Both the position numbers and the translations under genes were made by a program. This document shows, in pieces, positions 46,901 through 57,600 of a stretch of DNA of 64,000 nucleotides (the stretch's first letter is position 1; the number at the start of each line of letters is the position of its first letter). A model generated the notes under the pieces. It saw nothing but the letters and a program-made list of their open reading frames with translations. It did not search any database and was not told the DNA's origin. The DNA comes from Candidatus Rifleibacteriota bacterium (GTDB taxonomy: Bacteria; Muiribacteriota; Ozemobacteria; Ozemobacterales; Ozemobacteraceae), in NCBI GenBank assembly GCA_015233565.1, contig JADFXM010000009.1, positions 62,001 through 126,000 of the forward strand, written 5' to 3'.

Positions 46901-49701
46901 ATGCTGGCCTGGTTGCTAACTTTACACCATCAGCAAATCTCGAATTCAACGCAACATATACTGCCAAAATTACCACCGGAGCCAAAGACCTGGCAGGAAA
47001 TGCAATTGGTGGGGAATACACCTGGAGCTTCACAACCGTAGCTCCTCCCACACCACCTACCGTGGCGTCAACAGATCCTGCCAGTGCTGCTACAAATGTA
47101 GCCACTAACAAAAAAATTGCCATAACCTTCAGCGAAGTAATGGACTCTGCAACAATTACCCCAACAACTTTTACCGTAACAAAGCTTGACGGAACAGTTG
47201 TTCCGGGAACAGTAAACTATGTTGGCCTTGTTGCTAACTTCACACCGACAGCTAATCTCGAATTCAACGCTACTTATACTGCCAGAATTACCACTGCAGC
47301 CAAAAACTTGCCCGGAACTCCATTAGCCGCTGATTATGCGTGGAACTTTACTACAGGTGCGGTTCCCGACACTACGCCGCCTACCGTGGCTTCAACAGAC
47401 CCCGCTAGTGCCGCCACAAATGTTGCCACCAACAAGAAAATCGCCATCACCTTCAGCGAAGGAATGGACAATTCAACGATTAATCCAACAACTTTCACTC
47501 TAACCAAGCTTGACGGAACACCTGTTTCAGGAACAGTGAACTTTGTTGGCCTTGTTGCTAACTTTATCCCATCAGCCAATCTAGCCTTCAACTCCACTTA
47601 TACTGCCAGAATCAACACCGGAGCAAAGGATCTTGCGGGAAATGCAATAGCCGCTGATTACGCGTGGAACTTTACTACTGGCGCAGTTCCTGACACTACG
47701 CCGCCTACCGTGGCTTCAACAGATCCCGCTAGTGCCGCAACAAACGTAGCCACCAACAAGAAAATCGCCATCACCTTCAGCGAAGGAATGGACAATACAA
47801 CCATTAATCCAACAAACATTACTCTAACAAAGCTTGACGGAACACCTGTTTTAGGAACGGTGGATTATATCGGCCTGATTGCAACCTTTACGCCAGCGAG
47901 CAATCTCTCATTCAACTCTACTTATACTGTCCGAATTACAACTGGAGCAAAAGACCTAGCCGGAAATCCAATGGCAGCTGATTACGCCTGGAGCTTTTCA
48001 ACCTCTGCACTTCCCACTGTGAGTTCCACAAATCCTGCCAGTTCCGCCACCGATGTTCCTATCAACCAGAAGATCGCCGTAACCTTCGCTAAAGGAATGA
48101 ACTCTGCAACTATTGATCCAACGACCTTTACCTTAGTTAAACTTGATGGAACACCTGTTTTGGGAACAGTGGCCTGTGATGGTTTGATTGCAACCTTTAC
48201 CCCATCGAGCAGTCTCTCGTTCAACTCAACTTATACTGCCAGAATTACCACTGGAGCCAAAGACCCTGGTGGAAATTCATTGGCTGCTGATTACGCGTGG
48301 AGCTTTTCAACCCCGATACTTCCCACTGTAAGTGCCACAAATCCTGCCAGCTCCGCCACTGATGTTCCCATCAACCAGAAGATCGTCGTAACCTTCGGCA
48401 AAGCAATGAACCCTGCAACTATTGCAACAACGACCTTTACCTTAGTTAAGTTTGATGGAACACCTGCTTCGGGAACGGTGAGCTGTAACGGTCTGATAGC
48501 AACCTTCACACCATCGATCAGTCTCGATGCAAACTCCACCTATACTGCAAGGATTACCACTGGAGCCAAAGACCTTGGTGGAAATTCATTGGCTGCTGAC
48601 TATGCTTGGAGTTTTTCAACTCCTACACTTCCAAGAGTGACTAACAACACTCCTGCTAGTTTCGCTACAGATGTTCCTGTCAACCAGAAACTCGCCGTAA
48701 CCTTCAGTAAAGGAATGAACTCTGCAACTATAGATCCAACAACCTTTGCAGTAGTTAGCTTTGACGGAACGCCTATTTCCGGAACAGTGGCCTATGACTC
48801 GGTAACCCAAATTGCCACATGGACCCCAAATGCAAGTTTTGCCCCTTCCGCTACTTTTACTGCCATAATTACCACTGGAGTAAAAGACCTGGCAGGGAAT
48901 TCTATGGCTGCAAGCTACTCGTGGAGCTTTACAACCGGCTTACGGACATTAGCCCAACCAGTTGCACTTGGAAACATTGCTCCATTTGGAAATTTTGGCG
49001 GGGGCGCCGGAATGACTAATCAGGGAATTCTCACTGTAGTTAACGGAGATATCGGTACTACAGGTGCGGCAACCCTCATTACCGGATTCCACGATTCAGG
49101 CGGGAATGTTTATACGGAAACCACTCTCAATAAAGGAAAAGTAACCGGTCTGATATACACCGCAACTACTCCTCCTGGCTCTAACCCAGGCGAAAAAGCA
49201 ACTCAGGCTGCAATCGATTTGCAAAACGCATTCGACAACCTGTCTCCCGCTAAACTTCCCGGAGGAATTGATGTCTCAACATTTGGTGGCGGCGCCGGTG
49301 AACTTGGCAATCGTACCCTCCTCCCCGGCATCTACAAATCTGCGCCAGGCTCATTTGAAATAATAAATGGGGACCTTACCCTTGACGCTCAGGGCGATCC
49401 AAATGCTGTCTGGGTCTTTCAGATGGCATCAACCCTCACAGTAGGCGGGCCAGGGGCTGCACACCCTCAAAGCGTTAAACTGAAAAATGGTGCTCAAGCC
49501 AAAAACGTCTATTGGCAGGTTGGAAGTGCTGCGACTATAAATGCTGCCGGTGGCGGCACCATGGTGGGAACAATAATTGCTGATGCAGGAGTCACGTTCT
49601 CGACTGCTGGTAACGTTGATATAGTGACACTTGAAGGCAGAGCGCTGGGAATAAATGCCTCTGTTACAGTCGTGAACACCGTAATTAATGTGCCCCAATA
49701 A
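43915..49701 (+). CDS. Giant lipoprotein with 15 Big_5 domains and C-terminal DUF3494 domain
   Basis: 1928 residues. Residues 1-25 end in a lipobox (LITGC). I count 15 Big_5-type units of about 105-110 residues, each opening with P-x-V-x-S-T-(D/N)-P and containing a strand KIAVTFSE.MD/N, then P-T-T-F and TARITTGAKDLAGN. The last unit ends near residue 1675. The C-terminus (about 1690-1928) matches DUF3494: GNFGGGAGMTNQGILTVVNG, DIGTTGAA, STFGGGAGELGNRTLLPGIY and GTIIADAGVTFSTAGNVD. DUF3494 proteins bind ice or act as adhesins; a Big_5 stalk would project it from the cell. Two terminators follow. Confidence 0.93.
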   Translation: MRGFKAWPIYLLYILIMGFLLITGCNGCKEDSGQFPETGPLAGPPSVTLTDPAAGDTNVPINKKIVVNFNADMDPSSIGTTTFMVSSSGGTPVSGTVTYVGGNAIFAPTSNLAPNTTFTCTITTGGRSLGGSPLAANYSWSFLTSASPDTTAPTIVSTDPENHATSVPINTKITVPFSKAMDPLTINSSTFFVTEGGTPSANTLKNPKASTVAAISGTPVPGTVTCIGRIVVFTPAHNLSLSTVYTVTITTGAKDLAGNALAANFSFSFTGVAADVIPPTVVFSDPANGEQNVALNKNISLTFNKEMDPLTINPLTFLVSGVPGAVTYDVVSKIATFKPTNPLAANTTFTVTVTGGAKDLAGNILPTNFTLNFTTGTALDTTAPTVSSTNPANGATNVATNIRISVPFSKGMNPLTINPTTFILTGPDGTTVSGTVTYSGLVAIFAPTSNLTGNTLYSAKITTGVTDLAGNALAANYTWSFTTGNAPDITPPTILAASTVPANGATNVPVNIKVSVPFSEGMNPLTINQTTFTLTEGGAQNANRVEKSTEFATTGTSVAGTVTYIGVTAVFSPANLLKFNATYTAMITTGAKDLAGNALATNFVWTFSTGNAPDTTPPTVVSTNPASSATSVAINKIISANFSEAMNPLTISPTTFTITGPGGTPVSGAVTYVGLSAFFTPTNSLTFNATYTATIKAGATDLAGNVLGTNYTWGFSTGVAPDTTPPTVASTDPVNNAAAVAVNKKIAVTFSETLASSTINTTTFTLTKLGGAAVSGTVTYVGLVANFTPSANLEFNSTYTARITTGVQDLAGNPMATDFTWTFGTGIAPDTTPPTVGSTDPANNAAGVVVTKIISATFSETMDTSTINPTTFTLTKLGGAAVTGTVSFTGLVANFTPSASLEFNSTYTARITTGAKDLAGNPMTADSAWTFSTGIAPDITPPTVSSTDPGNGGVNVAVNKKLAVTFSEAMDTSTINPTTFTLTKLGGTSVTGTVSYAGLVANFTPSANLEFNATYTAKITTGAKDLAGNAIGGEYTWSFTTVAPPTPPTVASTDPASAATNVATNKKIAITFSEVMDSATITPTTFTVTKLDGTVVPGTVNYVGLVANFTPTANLEFNATYTARITTAAKNLPGTPLAADYAWNFTTGAVPDTTPPTVASTDPASAATNVATNKKIAITFSEGMDNSTINPTTFTLTKLDGTPVSGTVNFVGLVANFIPSANLAFNSTYTARINTGAKDLAGNAIAADYAWNFTTGAVPDTTPPTVASTDPASAATNVATNKKIAITFSEGMDNTTINPTNITLTKLDGTPVLGTVDYIGLIATFTPASNLSFNSTYTVRITTGAKDLAGNPMAADYAWSFSTSALPTVSSTNPASSATDVPINQKIAVTFAKGMNSATIDPTTFTLVKLDGTPVLGTVACDGLIATFTPSSSLSFNSTYTARITTGAKDPGGNSLAADYAWSFSTPILPTVSATNPASSATDVPINQKIVVTFGKAMNPATIATTTFTLVKFDGTPASGTVSCNGLIATFTPSISLDANSTYTARITTGAKDLGGNSLAADYAWSFSTPTLPRVTNNTPASFATDVPVNQKLAVTFSKGMNSATIDPTTFAVVSFDGTPISGTVAYDSVTQIATWTPNASFAPSATFTAIITTGVKDLAGNSMAASYSWSFTTGLRTLAQPVALGNIAPFGNFGGGAGMTNQGILTVVNGDIGTTGAATLITGFHDSGGNVYTETTLNKGKVTGLIYTATTPPGSNPGEKATQAAIDLQNAFDNLSPAKLPGGIDVSTFGGGAGELGNRTLLPGIYKSAPGSFEIINGDLTLDAQGDPNAVWVFQMASTLTVGGPGAAHPQSVKLKNGAQAKNVYWQVGSAATINAAGGGTMVGTIIADAGVTFSTAGNVDIVTLEGRALGINASVTVVNTVINVPQ

Positions 49702-49713
49702 TTATTCAGGAAC

Positions 49714-49733
49714 TGGCCCTCGAAAGAGGGCCA
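49714..49733 (+). terminator. First hairpin after the Big_5 lipoprotein gene
   Basis: TGGCCCTC/GAGGGCCA with a GAAA tetraloop, 12 bases past the stop; no T-run follows on the plus strand. Confidence 0.6.
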
Positions 49734-49739
49734 TCAAAA

Positions 49740-49777
49740 AAAGGGTTAGCCCTTACAAAGGGCTGGCCCTTTGTTTG
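49740..49777 (+). terminator. Second terminator hairpin
   Basis: AAAGGGTTAGCCCTT pairs with AAGGGCTGGCCCTTT through a 15-base stem with two G-U pairs and an ACA loop, followed by a short T-rich stretch. Confidence 0.7.
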
Positions 49778-50215
49778 AAAACACCTCGGCAATATAACGA
49801 ATGTATCCTTGCATTAATCTTACTTCCTACAACTAATTTTTACACCAGTTCCAATTAACTCGTCTGTAAGGCAATTTAACTCTACTGTTCCATTTTAACT
49901 TCTCTGAAGCCGCTCAAAGCTTAATTTAATAGGGATTTGCTTGTTCTCAAAGCGATTTTCTTTGAATCGTGTTGTAATTAGCATCATGTGCAGTTTTAAA
50001 TAGGTTAAGTGGGGCTATAAATTTAATACTTCCGTTCTGATTCATGGTGAATTCCGTTTTCTGGGAAGGACGCTTCAATCATTCCAAGTTTTTCCAAGTA
50101 AAGGAACTGATTCTACTTGATTTTCGAAAAAATCAAACTTCTCTGGGATGCGAAAGTATTTTTTTAATTGGCATTATACCGATTTTCAAACCTACTCTGA
50201 AGAAAGGACTTCAAA
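49778..50215. other. Intergenic gap
   Basis: AT-rich, no supported gene or element; a longer frame reading through 50044-50352 overlaps the small membrane gene in another frame and is not called. Confidence 0.45.
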
Positions 50216-50365
50216 ATGTTAGATACAATCGCAGTTGTTTTGATCTTAGGTTGGCTGTTAGGGATGGTTTCGTCCTACACGATCAACGGATTTATTCACG
50301 TCCTGCTTGTCATAGCCATTATCGTGATTCTGATTCGTGTTATCGGCGGTAGAAAACCACTTTGA
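50216..50365 (+). CDS. Small membrane protein, lmo0937 family
   Basis: 49 residues: MLDTIAVVLILGWLLGMVSS, then YTINGFIHVLLVIAIIVILI, then RVIGGRKPL. Two hydrophobic helices joined by a Y-T-x-x-G-F-I-H turn and a basic C-terminus match the lmo0937-type family of small membrane proteins common in environmental bacteria. AAAGGAC lies seven bases before the ATG. Role unknown; frequently near stress-related genes. Confidence 0.88.
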   Translation: MLDTIAVVLILGWLLGMVSSYTINGFIHVLLVIAIIVILIRVIGGRKPL

Positions 50366-50476
50366 GTTCAATTTGAAATAAAAGAATTCTCATTTTAGAA
50401 AAAGAACGATTCCTGGACGCAGTACAAAAACAAAGAAATTTAATTGACATTTTGATCAATTATGAAGGATCTGATC

Positions 50477-51337
50477 ATGAAAGGAAATTCTGTGCGAAAC
50501 TTTTTTTATCTTGTATTCTCGCTCTTTTTTTTTCTATTTCCCCTAGCAACATTCGGGTATGGACACTACACCGTCTATTCAGGAGTTCCAGCGGATGTCT
50601 ACATCGATAACGAGTATAATGCATCTATCTCAGCCACCCAAAGCCTGAAGCTCATTCTTCGCGGGCCACAATCGTATATCATTGGCGTGCGGAACCAGGA
50701 GACCGGAGAGACTTATAAAGAACAAGTCAATGTTGGAAGCAATTTGAATGAGCACCGCACAATTCGGGCTTTTCAGAATTTCCAAGGGTCAAATAACGAA
50801 GTCATGGTTTACTCCCAAATTCCAGCCGAAGTATACATTGATAATGTTTTCAAAGCATCAGTCGATTCCACTCAACCCATGGCAATCAACTTGCCAGGGC
50901 CTCGGTTGTATGTCTTTGAGATACGTGCAAAAGAGTCGAAGCTGATTTTCAGAGAGGAAGTCAACATTGATTCCAACTCCGCCACAATGCAAGAAATTCG
51001 GGCCTTCTCGGAAAGCCAGTCTCCCATGTCCTCATCTCAGTTAAACTCATCTCATCAACCCTTGCAGTTCACAACCGTGGTTCCGGTTCCCACGCCACAA
51101 GGAGGAATTTCACGCGAAGAGATGGCCTCTGAGATTCAAAAAGCAACAACCCAGGCCAAAGCAGAAGCTCTTTCGGAAGAAGCTGGACGCAGAAAACGAG
51201 CCGAACAGCGAGCTTTAACCAGCAAAGGAATCGCCCATGTTGTGGGAGTTGAAGCAAATCCCGGCTTGTCTAATTCGGTAAAAAACATGGAGCGAATCCA
51301 ACTATTGATGCAGGCGTTACCTGCTTTTGGCAAATAG
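50477..51337 (+). CDS. Secreted protein with two PEGA-like repeats
   Basis: About 286 residues. I use the ATG at 50477, with GAAGGA upstream; an ATG five codons earlier has none. Signal peptide to about residue 27 (ending TFG). Two repeats of about 75 residues follow: YTVYSGVPADVYIDNEYNAS and VMVYSQIPAEVYIDNVFKAS, each continuing to a Gly-Pro turn and an E(V/Q)N(I/V) strand. This is the PEGA surface-repeat pattern. The C-terminus (about 215-250) is a charged coiled coil. Likely attached to or forming part of the envelope. Confidence 0.8.
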   Translation: MKGNSVRNFFYLVFSLFFFLFPLATFGYGHYTVYSGVPADVYIDNEYNASISATQSLKLILRGPQSYIIGVRNQETGETYKEQVNVGSNLNEHRTIRAFQNFQGSNNEVMVYSQIPAEVYIDNVFKASVDSTQPMAINLPGPRLYVFEIRAKESKLIFREEVNIDSNSATMQEIRAFSESQSPMSSSQLNSSHQPLQFTTVVPVPTPQGGISREEMASEIQKATTQAKAEALSEEAGRRKRAEQRALTSKGIAHVVGVEANPGLSNSVKNMERIQLLMQALPAFGK

Positions 51338-51357
51338 CGAAGGAATTTCGATTACAT

Positions 51358-51585
51358 ATGAGCTTTAGAGAGAGCGAGAGAATAAACATTTTAAAACTTT
51401 CAGCAATCATGCTAATTATTGCAGGTATTCTCGGGTTAGTGTACGGCGGTTTCAACACGAATCAGATAATCACTGAAGCCAGGTTGGGCCCGATTGAGCT
51501 GTCGATCAGACAAAAGAAGACAATCGAAATACCCGCATGGGCCAGCGTAGGAGCGATACTAGTTGGGGGGTTGCTCCTGCTTTGA
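51358..51585 (+). CDS. Two-helix small membrane protein
   Basis: 75 residues, starting 20 bases after the previous stop. Two hydrophobic helices (LSAIMLIIAGILGLVYGGF and the C-terminal WASVGAILVGGLLLL) flank a conserved loop EARLGPIELSIRQKKTIEIP. This arrangement belongs to a widespread hypothetical family of small bitopic/hairpin membrane proteins. No strong ribosome binding site immediately precedes the ATG. Likely co-transcribed with the PEGA-like gene and perhaps with the glucan synthetase. Confidence 0.8.
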   Translation: MSFRESERINILKLSAIMLIIAGILGLVYGGFNTNQIITEARLGPIELSIRQKKTIEIPAWASVGAILVGGLLLL

Positions 51586-51622
51586 AGAAAAAGAAATTTT
51601 GTTCGATTAGGAGAAATTGAGA

Positions 51623-51643
51623 ATGCAGAGAAATACTAAGTGA
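51623..51643 (+). promoter_or_regulatory. Six-codon leader ORF coupled to the glucan synthetase start
   Basis: ATG at 51623 with AGGAG upstream encodes MQRNTK and stops with TGA at 51641-51643, overlapping the GTG start of the next gene (GTGA). The large gene has no ribosome binding site at the usual distance, so translation is probably coupled to this short frame. Confidence 0.45.
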
Positions 51644-54600
51644 AATTACTAAGTCGTGAGCAGATGAGTCAGCACGGAAGAGCGCTTGCGGACTCGCATA
51701 GAGTCACTAATAAGCGTGTCCCGGAGCAACTTCTAGCCAGACTAAACGCCAATGAAGGCATACTAGTTGAAACCTGCAATCTCCTGGTTTCGGCGGTAAA
51801 AGCCAGTCACCGGATTTCTCCAGCCGGGGAATGGCTATTGGATAATTTCTACCTGATAAAAGAGCAGATTCGAACAGCCAAAAAGCACTTGCCAAAAGAT
51901 TTCAGCAGGGAACTCCCAAGCTTGGAAAGTGGCCCATCCAGAGGGTTTCCGCGTGTGTATGACATTGCTTTGGAGGCAATCGCACACTGCGATGGGCGGG
52001 TGGATCAGAAAAGCCTCAGCAGTTTTATTACAGCTTATCAGCAAGTTACAGCCCTGAAATTGGGGGAATTGTGGGCGATACCTATCATGTTACGCCTGGC
52101 TTTGATCGAGAATCTTAGAAGGGTTGGAGCTCGGGTTGCCGCCGACAGGGTCGATCGAAACCTGGCCTGCTCATGGGCAAACAAAATGACAGCCATTGCC
52201 GAGAAGGATCCTAAGAGTTTGATCATGTTAATCGCAGACATGGCACGCTCAAATCCACCCCTTTCGAGTTCTTTCGTTGCAGAACTTGCACGCTGCTTAC
52301 AGGGAAAGGGACCTGCCCTGGCAATGCCCCTCACTTGGGTCGAGCAATCCCTCTTCGATTCGGGTTTGACCATTGAGCAGTCAGTTCAATCTGAAACTCA
52401 ACAACAAGCTTCCGACCAGGTCTCCATAAGCAATAGCATCGGCAGTCTCCGACTCTTAGGGGCGATTGACTGGCAAGAGTTCGTGGAGACAAAAAGCGTT
52501 GTCGAGCAGGTATTGCGTGAGGACCCTTCCGGAGTCTACGCCAAGATGGATTTTGCCACACGTGATCGATATCGACACGTAGTTGAGAAAATTGCTAAAA
52601 ACAGTGCCCTATCTGAGGAAGAAGTTACGAAAGGTGTAATTCATTTGGCACGCGAGGGTGCTGAAACAACCGGAAGCGACGATCGATCTGCGCATGTCGG
52701 ATTCTATTTAATCGATAAAGGGTTACCGCAGTTGGAACACCTCGCACAAATGCGTCTATCCAATTCAGAGACTTTGCTGAGACTAACTTCCAGGTATTCT
52801 TTCTTTTTGTATATTGGTTCGACACTATCGATTACAGCTATCCTAACTTGGATACTACTTACTAAGGCACATGCTGACCGGATTCAAAGTTGGCTTCTTA
52901 CATTTATGGGGGTCCTACTGATTCTATGTACCCATCATCTTGCACTTGCATTGGTGAATTGGCTGACGACCTTGTTAGTTACTCCCCATCCATTACCACG
53001 CATGGACTTCTCCTCCGGAATTCCAGCGGAATTTCGCACCTTGGTAGTAATACCAACCATGCTTACAAGCGCTAATAGCATTGAAAATCTGGTAGAAGCA
53101 CTCGAAGTCAGGTTCCTTGCAAATCGTGACGATAACCTGCACTTTGGCCTATTGACAGATTTAACTGACGCCCCGACGGAAAACATTCCCGAGGACAGAC
53201 CCCTCTTGCAACTGGTTCAGAGGAAAATCGAAGAGCTGAACGAGAAGTATCGGATTTCCAAGGGTGACAGCTTCTTCCTCTTCCATCGGCCACGGCTATG
53301 GAACCCCCAGGAACAGATCTGGATGGGTTACGAGCGCAAAAGAGGAAAGCTTGCAGATTTGAATTCTTTTCTACGTAAGGATTCAAAGAGCCGCTTTTCG
53401 CTAGTTGTCGGAAAAACAGCACTGTTAGTGAACGTAAAATATGTAATTACCCTGGACACCGATACAGGGCTCCCTCGCGACTCCGCCTGGAAGTCTGTAG
53501 CTACCATGGCACACCCACTGAATCGTCCACTATATGACAAAAAAACGCAGCAGATTAGTGAGGGGTATAGCATCCTCCAACCGCGCGTAGCTGTGAGCTT
53601 GTCGGGCTCGAATCGTTCATTGTATGCCAAACTATATGGAAGTGATCCTGGCGTTGATCCTTATACTCGTGTTGTTTCCGATATATATCAGGATGTATTC
53701 GGGGAGGGTTCTTTCAATGGGAAAGGAATCTACGATGTCGACGCGTTCGACCTTGCTCTACATGGGCGGTTTCCTGAGAACAAAATTCTTAGCCACGATC
53801 TAGTAGAAGGCTGTTATGCTCGTTCCGGGTTGCTTTCCGATGTACTGATATACGAGGAATATCCATTCCGCTATGCCGAGGACGTAAATCGACGGTATCG
53901 ATGGATTCGAGGAGATTGGCAAATTGCACGCTGGCTGTTGCCGCATGTTCCGGTCCTCGATGGTAGTTATGAGAAAAATCATCTTTCAAGACTATCCCGA
54001 TGGAAAATTTTTGATAACCTACGTCGCAGCCTTGTGCCTATGGCATTCACAGAATTGTTTCTGCTTTCATGGACCACCTTTTCATCCGTTTTGTTCTGGA
54101 CTTTGTCAGTGATAGGGATTTTCCTGGTGCAGTCCATGGTTGCATCGGTTCTTGAAATGTACCGAAAGCCGCTGGATGTTTCACTGGGCCAGCATCTCTT
54201 TGCATCAGCGCGTTCGGCAGGACGAAACTTCACCCAGGCAGCATTTACACTAACTTGTCTTCCCTATGAAGCTTATTTCAGTCTTGATGCAATTATACGT
54301 ACCACATGGCGTTTGTTGATTACTCAAAAAGGGCTTCTCGAGTGGAATCCTTCGGGAAATCCAGACCGTTGCACAAGCCTTCTGGGTTCATACCGAACCA
54401 TGTGGTTCGCTCCATGTTTTGCCTTGACCGCAATTTGTCAGCTCGCACTTTCAAGACCGGGCTCCTTACTTTTTGCCTGGCCCATACTGGGTCTTTGGTT
54501 TGTCTCGCCAGCTATCGCATGGTGGATCAGCCAACCATTCGCTCCCTCCGAAGCACAACTTAACCCTGATCAAGCTCTTTTTCTCCGTAAAATAGCCCGA

Positions 54601-57600
54601 AGAACCTGGGCATTTTTTGAAACATTCGTCGGCCCTGAGGATAATTGGCTACCGCCTGACAACTATCAGGAGAATCGCCCTGTTCCAATTGCGCATCGGA
54701 CATCGCCGACCAATATGGGCCTTTCGCTTCTTGCAAATCTTTCTGCATATGATTTCGGCTATATCCCCGCCGGACAAGTCATCGAACGAACAACAAACGC
54801 AATTCAGACAATGCAGTCTTTGGAGCGCTATCAGGGGCATTTCTACAACTGGTATGACACCCAGTCATTGAAGGCACTTCCTCCTCTTTACATCTCTTCG
54901 GTAGACAGCGGAAATCTCGCAGCTCACCTGCTAACATTGCGCTCAGGTTTTCTAACGCTTCCCAACCACAAAATATTGAATCCAAGAATTTTTGAAGGGT
55001 TAAATGACATTCTTGGTGTTTTTATGGAAACTTCGACTGGAGGTGCCTCAAGCACCATACTTGCAGGGTTCAAAAACGAACTTGCATCCGCAATTGCTTC
55101 AAAACCGGCCACCCTCTCTGCTGCATGGCTTTGCATCGAAAAACTCACGGCTTCAGCCAAACAAATGGTCGGTTCCCTGAGCATCAATACTGAAAGCGAA
55201 GAAAGATGGTGGGCAGAAGTCATGGCCCGCCAATGCCGTAACGCGCTGACTGAGTTAACCTTTCTGGCCCCATGGGCAACGCTTCCAGGCGTTCCTGAAA
55301 AATTCAATGATTTTAAGGTCATCGGAGAAATCCCAACTCTTTCCGAACTTTCCGAACTCGATCAAAAGTTGCCCCCCGCAATCAGTCATCCACAAGCAGC
55401 ACATGCGACTCCCGAGGAAGTTGATTGGCTTATAAAGCTTCGAAATCTCATAAGTGAAGCAAGCAAGCGAGCTCAAGAGCGAATTCGTGGAATTGAAAAA
55501 CTTTCCCGACAATTAAACGAAATGGCACACATGGAGTATGACTTCCTTTACGACAAGGCACGCCATTTGCTCGCAATTGGGTACAACGTCGGGGAGAGCC
55601 GCCGGGATTCGAGCTTTTACGATCTTCTGGCTTCAGAGGCAAGATTGGCAACTTTTGTTGCAATTGCCCAGGGGCAACTGCCACAGGAATGCTGGTTCTC
55701 GCTCGGGCGACTTCTAACCAATGTCGGAGGGAACCCAGTCCTCCTCTCTTGGGACGGCTCAATGTTCGAGTATCTCATGCCGATTTTGGTAATGCCCAAA
55801 TACGAAAACACTCTGCTTGATCAAACCTACAAGGCAGCTGTGGACAGGCAAATTGACTATGGAACGCGCCGTGGGGTTCCATGGGGTATTTCTGAATCCG
55901 GCTATAATATGGTCGACGTTCATCTTAACTACCAATATCGCGCATTTGGGATACCCAGTCTGGGTCTCAAACGCGGATTAGCTGAAGAACTTGTCATTGC
56001 ACCTTACGCCTCCGCGCTGGCGCTGATGGTTGCCCCTAAACCAGCATGTTTGAATCTTCAGCGACTTTTCGGACTGGGTTTTGCTGGAAGATACGGTTTT
56101 TTTGAAGCCATAGACTACTCTCCTTCACGTCAAACGCACGGGCAATCGGGCGCAGTGGTCCGCTCCTTTATGGGGCATCACCAAGGCATGAGTCTTCTGG
56201 CTCTTGCTTATATTCTTTTGGATTGCCCAATGCAGCAGCGATTTGAGTCTGATCCAATTTTCCAGGCAACTGCACTTTTGCTTCAGGAGCGTATTCCCAA
56301 AGCCACAACTTTCTTTTCGCACACCACAGAACTTTCAGATTTACACACGACTCCCACCGGCCTGGAAGCTCCAGTGCGCACTTTCAGCGGCCCAGACACA
56401 CCGATCCCCGAAGTTCAGTTGTTATCAAATCACCGATACCATGTTATGGTAACAAACTCAGGAGGCGGTTACAGCCGCTGGAAAGACATCGCCGTTACCC
56501 GATGGCGAGAAGACACTACCACCGATAACTGGGGAACTTTCTGCTATCTTCGCGATATTGAAAGCGGCGAATTCTGGTCAAATACTTATCAACCGACTTT
56601 GAAGCAACCAAAAATCTATGAGGTAATTTTTTCCGAAGGCCGTGCAGAGTTCCGCCGCTGCGAAAATGATATAGACATGCATACCGAAATCGCAGTGTCA
56701 CCGGAAGATGATATAGAGCTACGTCGAATTACTATCACAAACCGTTCTCGTCGAAGAAGAGTAATTGAAATGACGAGCTATGCCGAAGTTGTTTTAACAC
56801 CACCTGCAGCTGATGAGGCACATCCAGCTTTCAGCAAACTCTTTGTTCAAAGCGAAATTTTGCACAAACGTCAGGCGATTCTCTGCTCCCGCAGACCGCG
56901 ATCCAAGGGCGAGCCAGTGCCATGGATGTTTCATCTGATGGCAGTACATAGGGCAAAAACCGGAGAAGTTTCTTATGAAACTGATCGCATGCGGTTCATT
57001 GGTCGTGGAAACACTCTTTCTCTCCCACAAGCAATGAAGAGTACGGCTCCACTGTCGGGAACCGACGGTTCTGTGCTTGACCCGATTGTAGCGATTCGCT
57101 ACCGGGTCATCCTTGAACCGGGAAAAAACGCCACAATAGACATGGTCTGCGGCCTTGCCGAAACAAGGGATGTTGCCTTAAATCTTATAGAAAAATATAA
57201 AGATCGGCGTCTTGCTGACCGCGTTTTTGATTTGGCCTGGACACACAGTCAGGCAATTCTGCAACAGCTTAATATCACCGAAGCCGACGCACAACTCTAC
57301 GGACGTCTGGCTGGTTCCGTTATCTATGCAAATGCAGCGTTTCGTGCTGACCCTGGCATCCTTATTAAGAATAATCGTGGACAATCAGGCCTCTGGGGTT
57401 ACTCCATTTCAGGAGATTTGCCCATTGTGTTACTTCAGATCAAAGATCCATCCAATATCAAGCTTGTTCGTCAACTCGTTCAGGCTCACGCATACTGGCG
57501 TTTAAAAGGGTTAGTGATTGATTTGGTTATCTGGAACGAAGATCACGCCGGTTACCGTCAACTTTTGCAAGACCAAATCATGGGGCTCATTGCGGCAGGG

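Noticed and set aside
44400-48539. Series of minus-strand frames opposite the Big_5 gene
   Set aside because: They recur once per repeat unit and mirror the plus-strand codon pattern, so they are antisense shadows.
50044-50352. 102-codon frame overlapping the lmo0937-type gene
   Set aside because: It reads the small membrane gene out of frame and has no motif; the 49-residue frame matches a known family.
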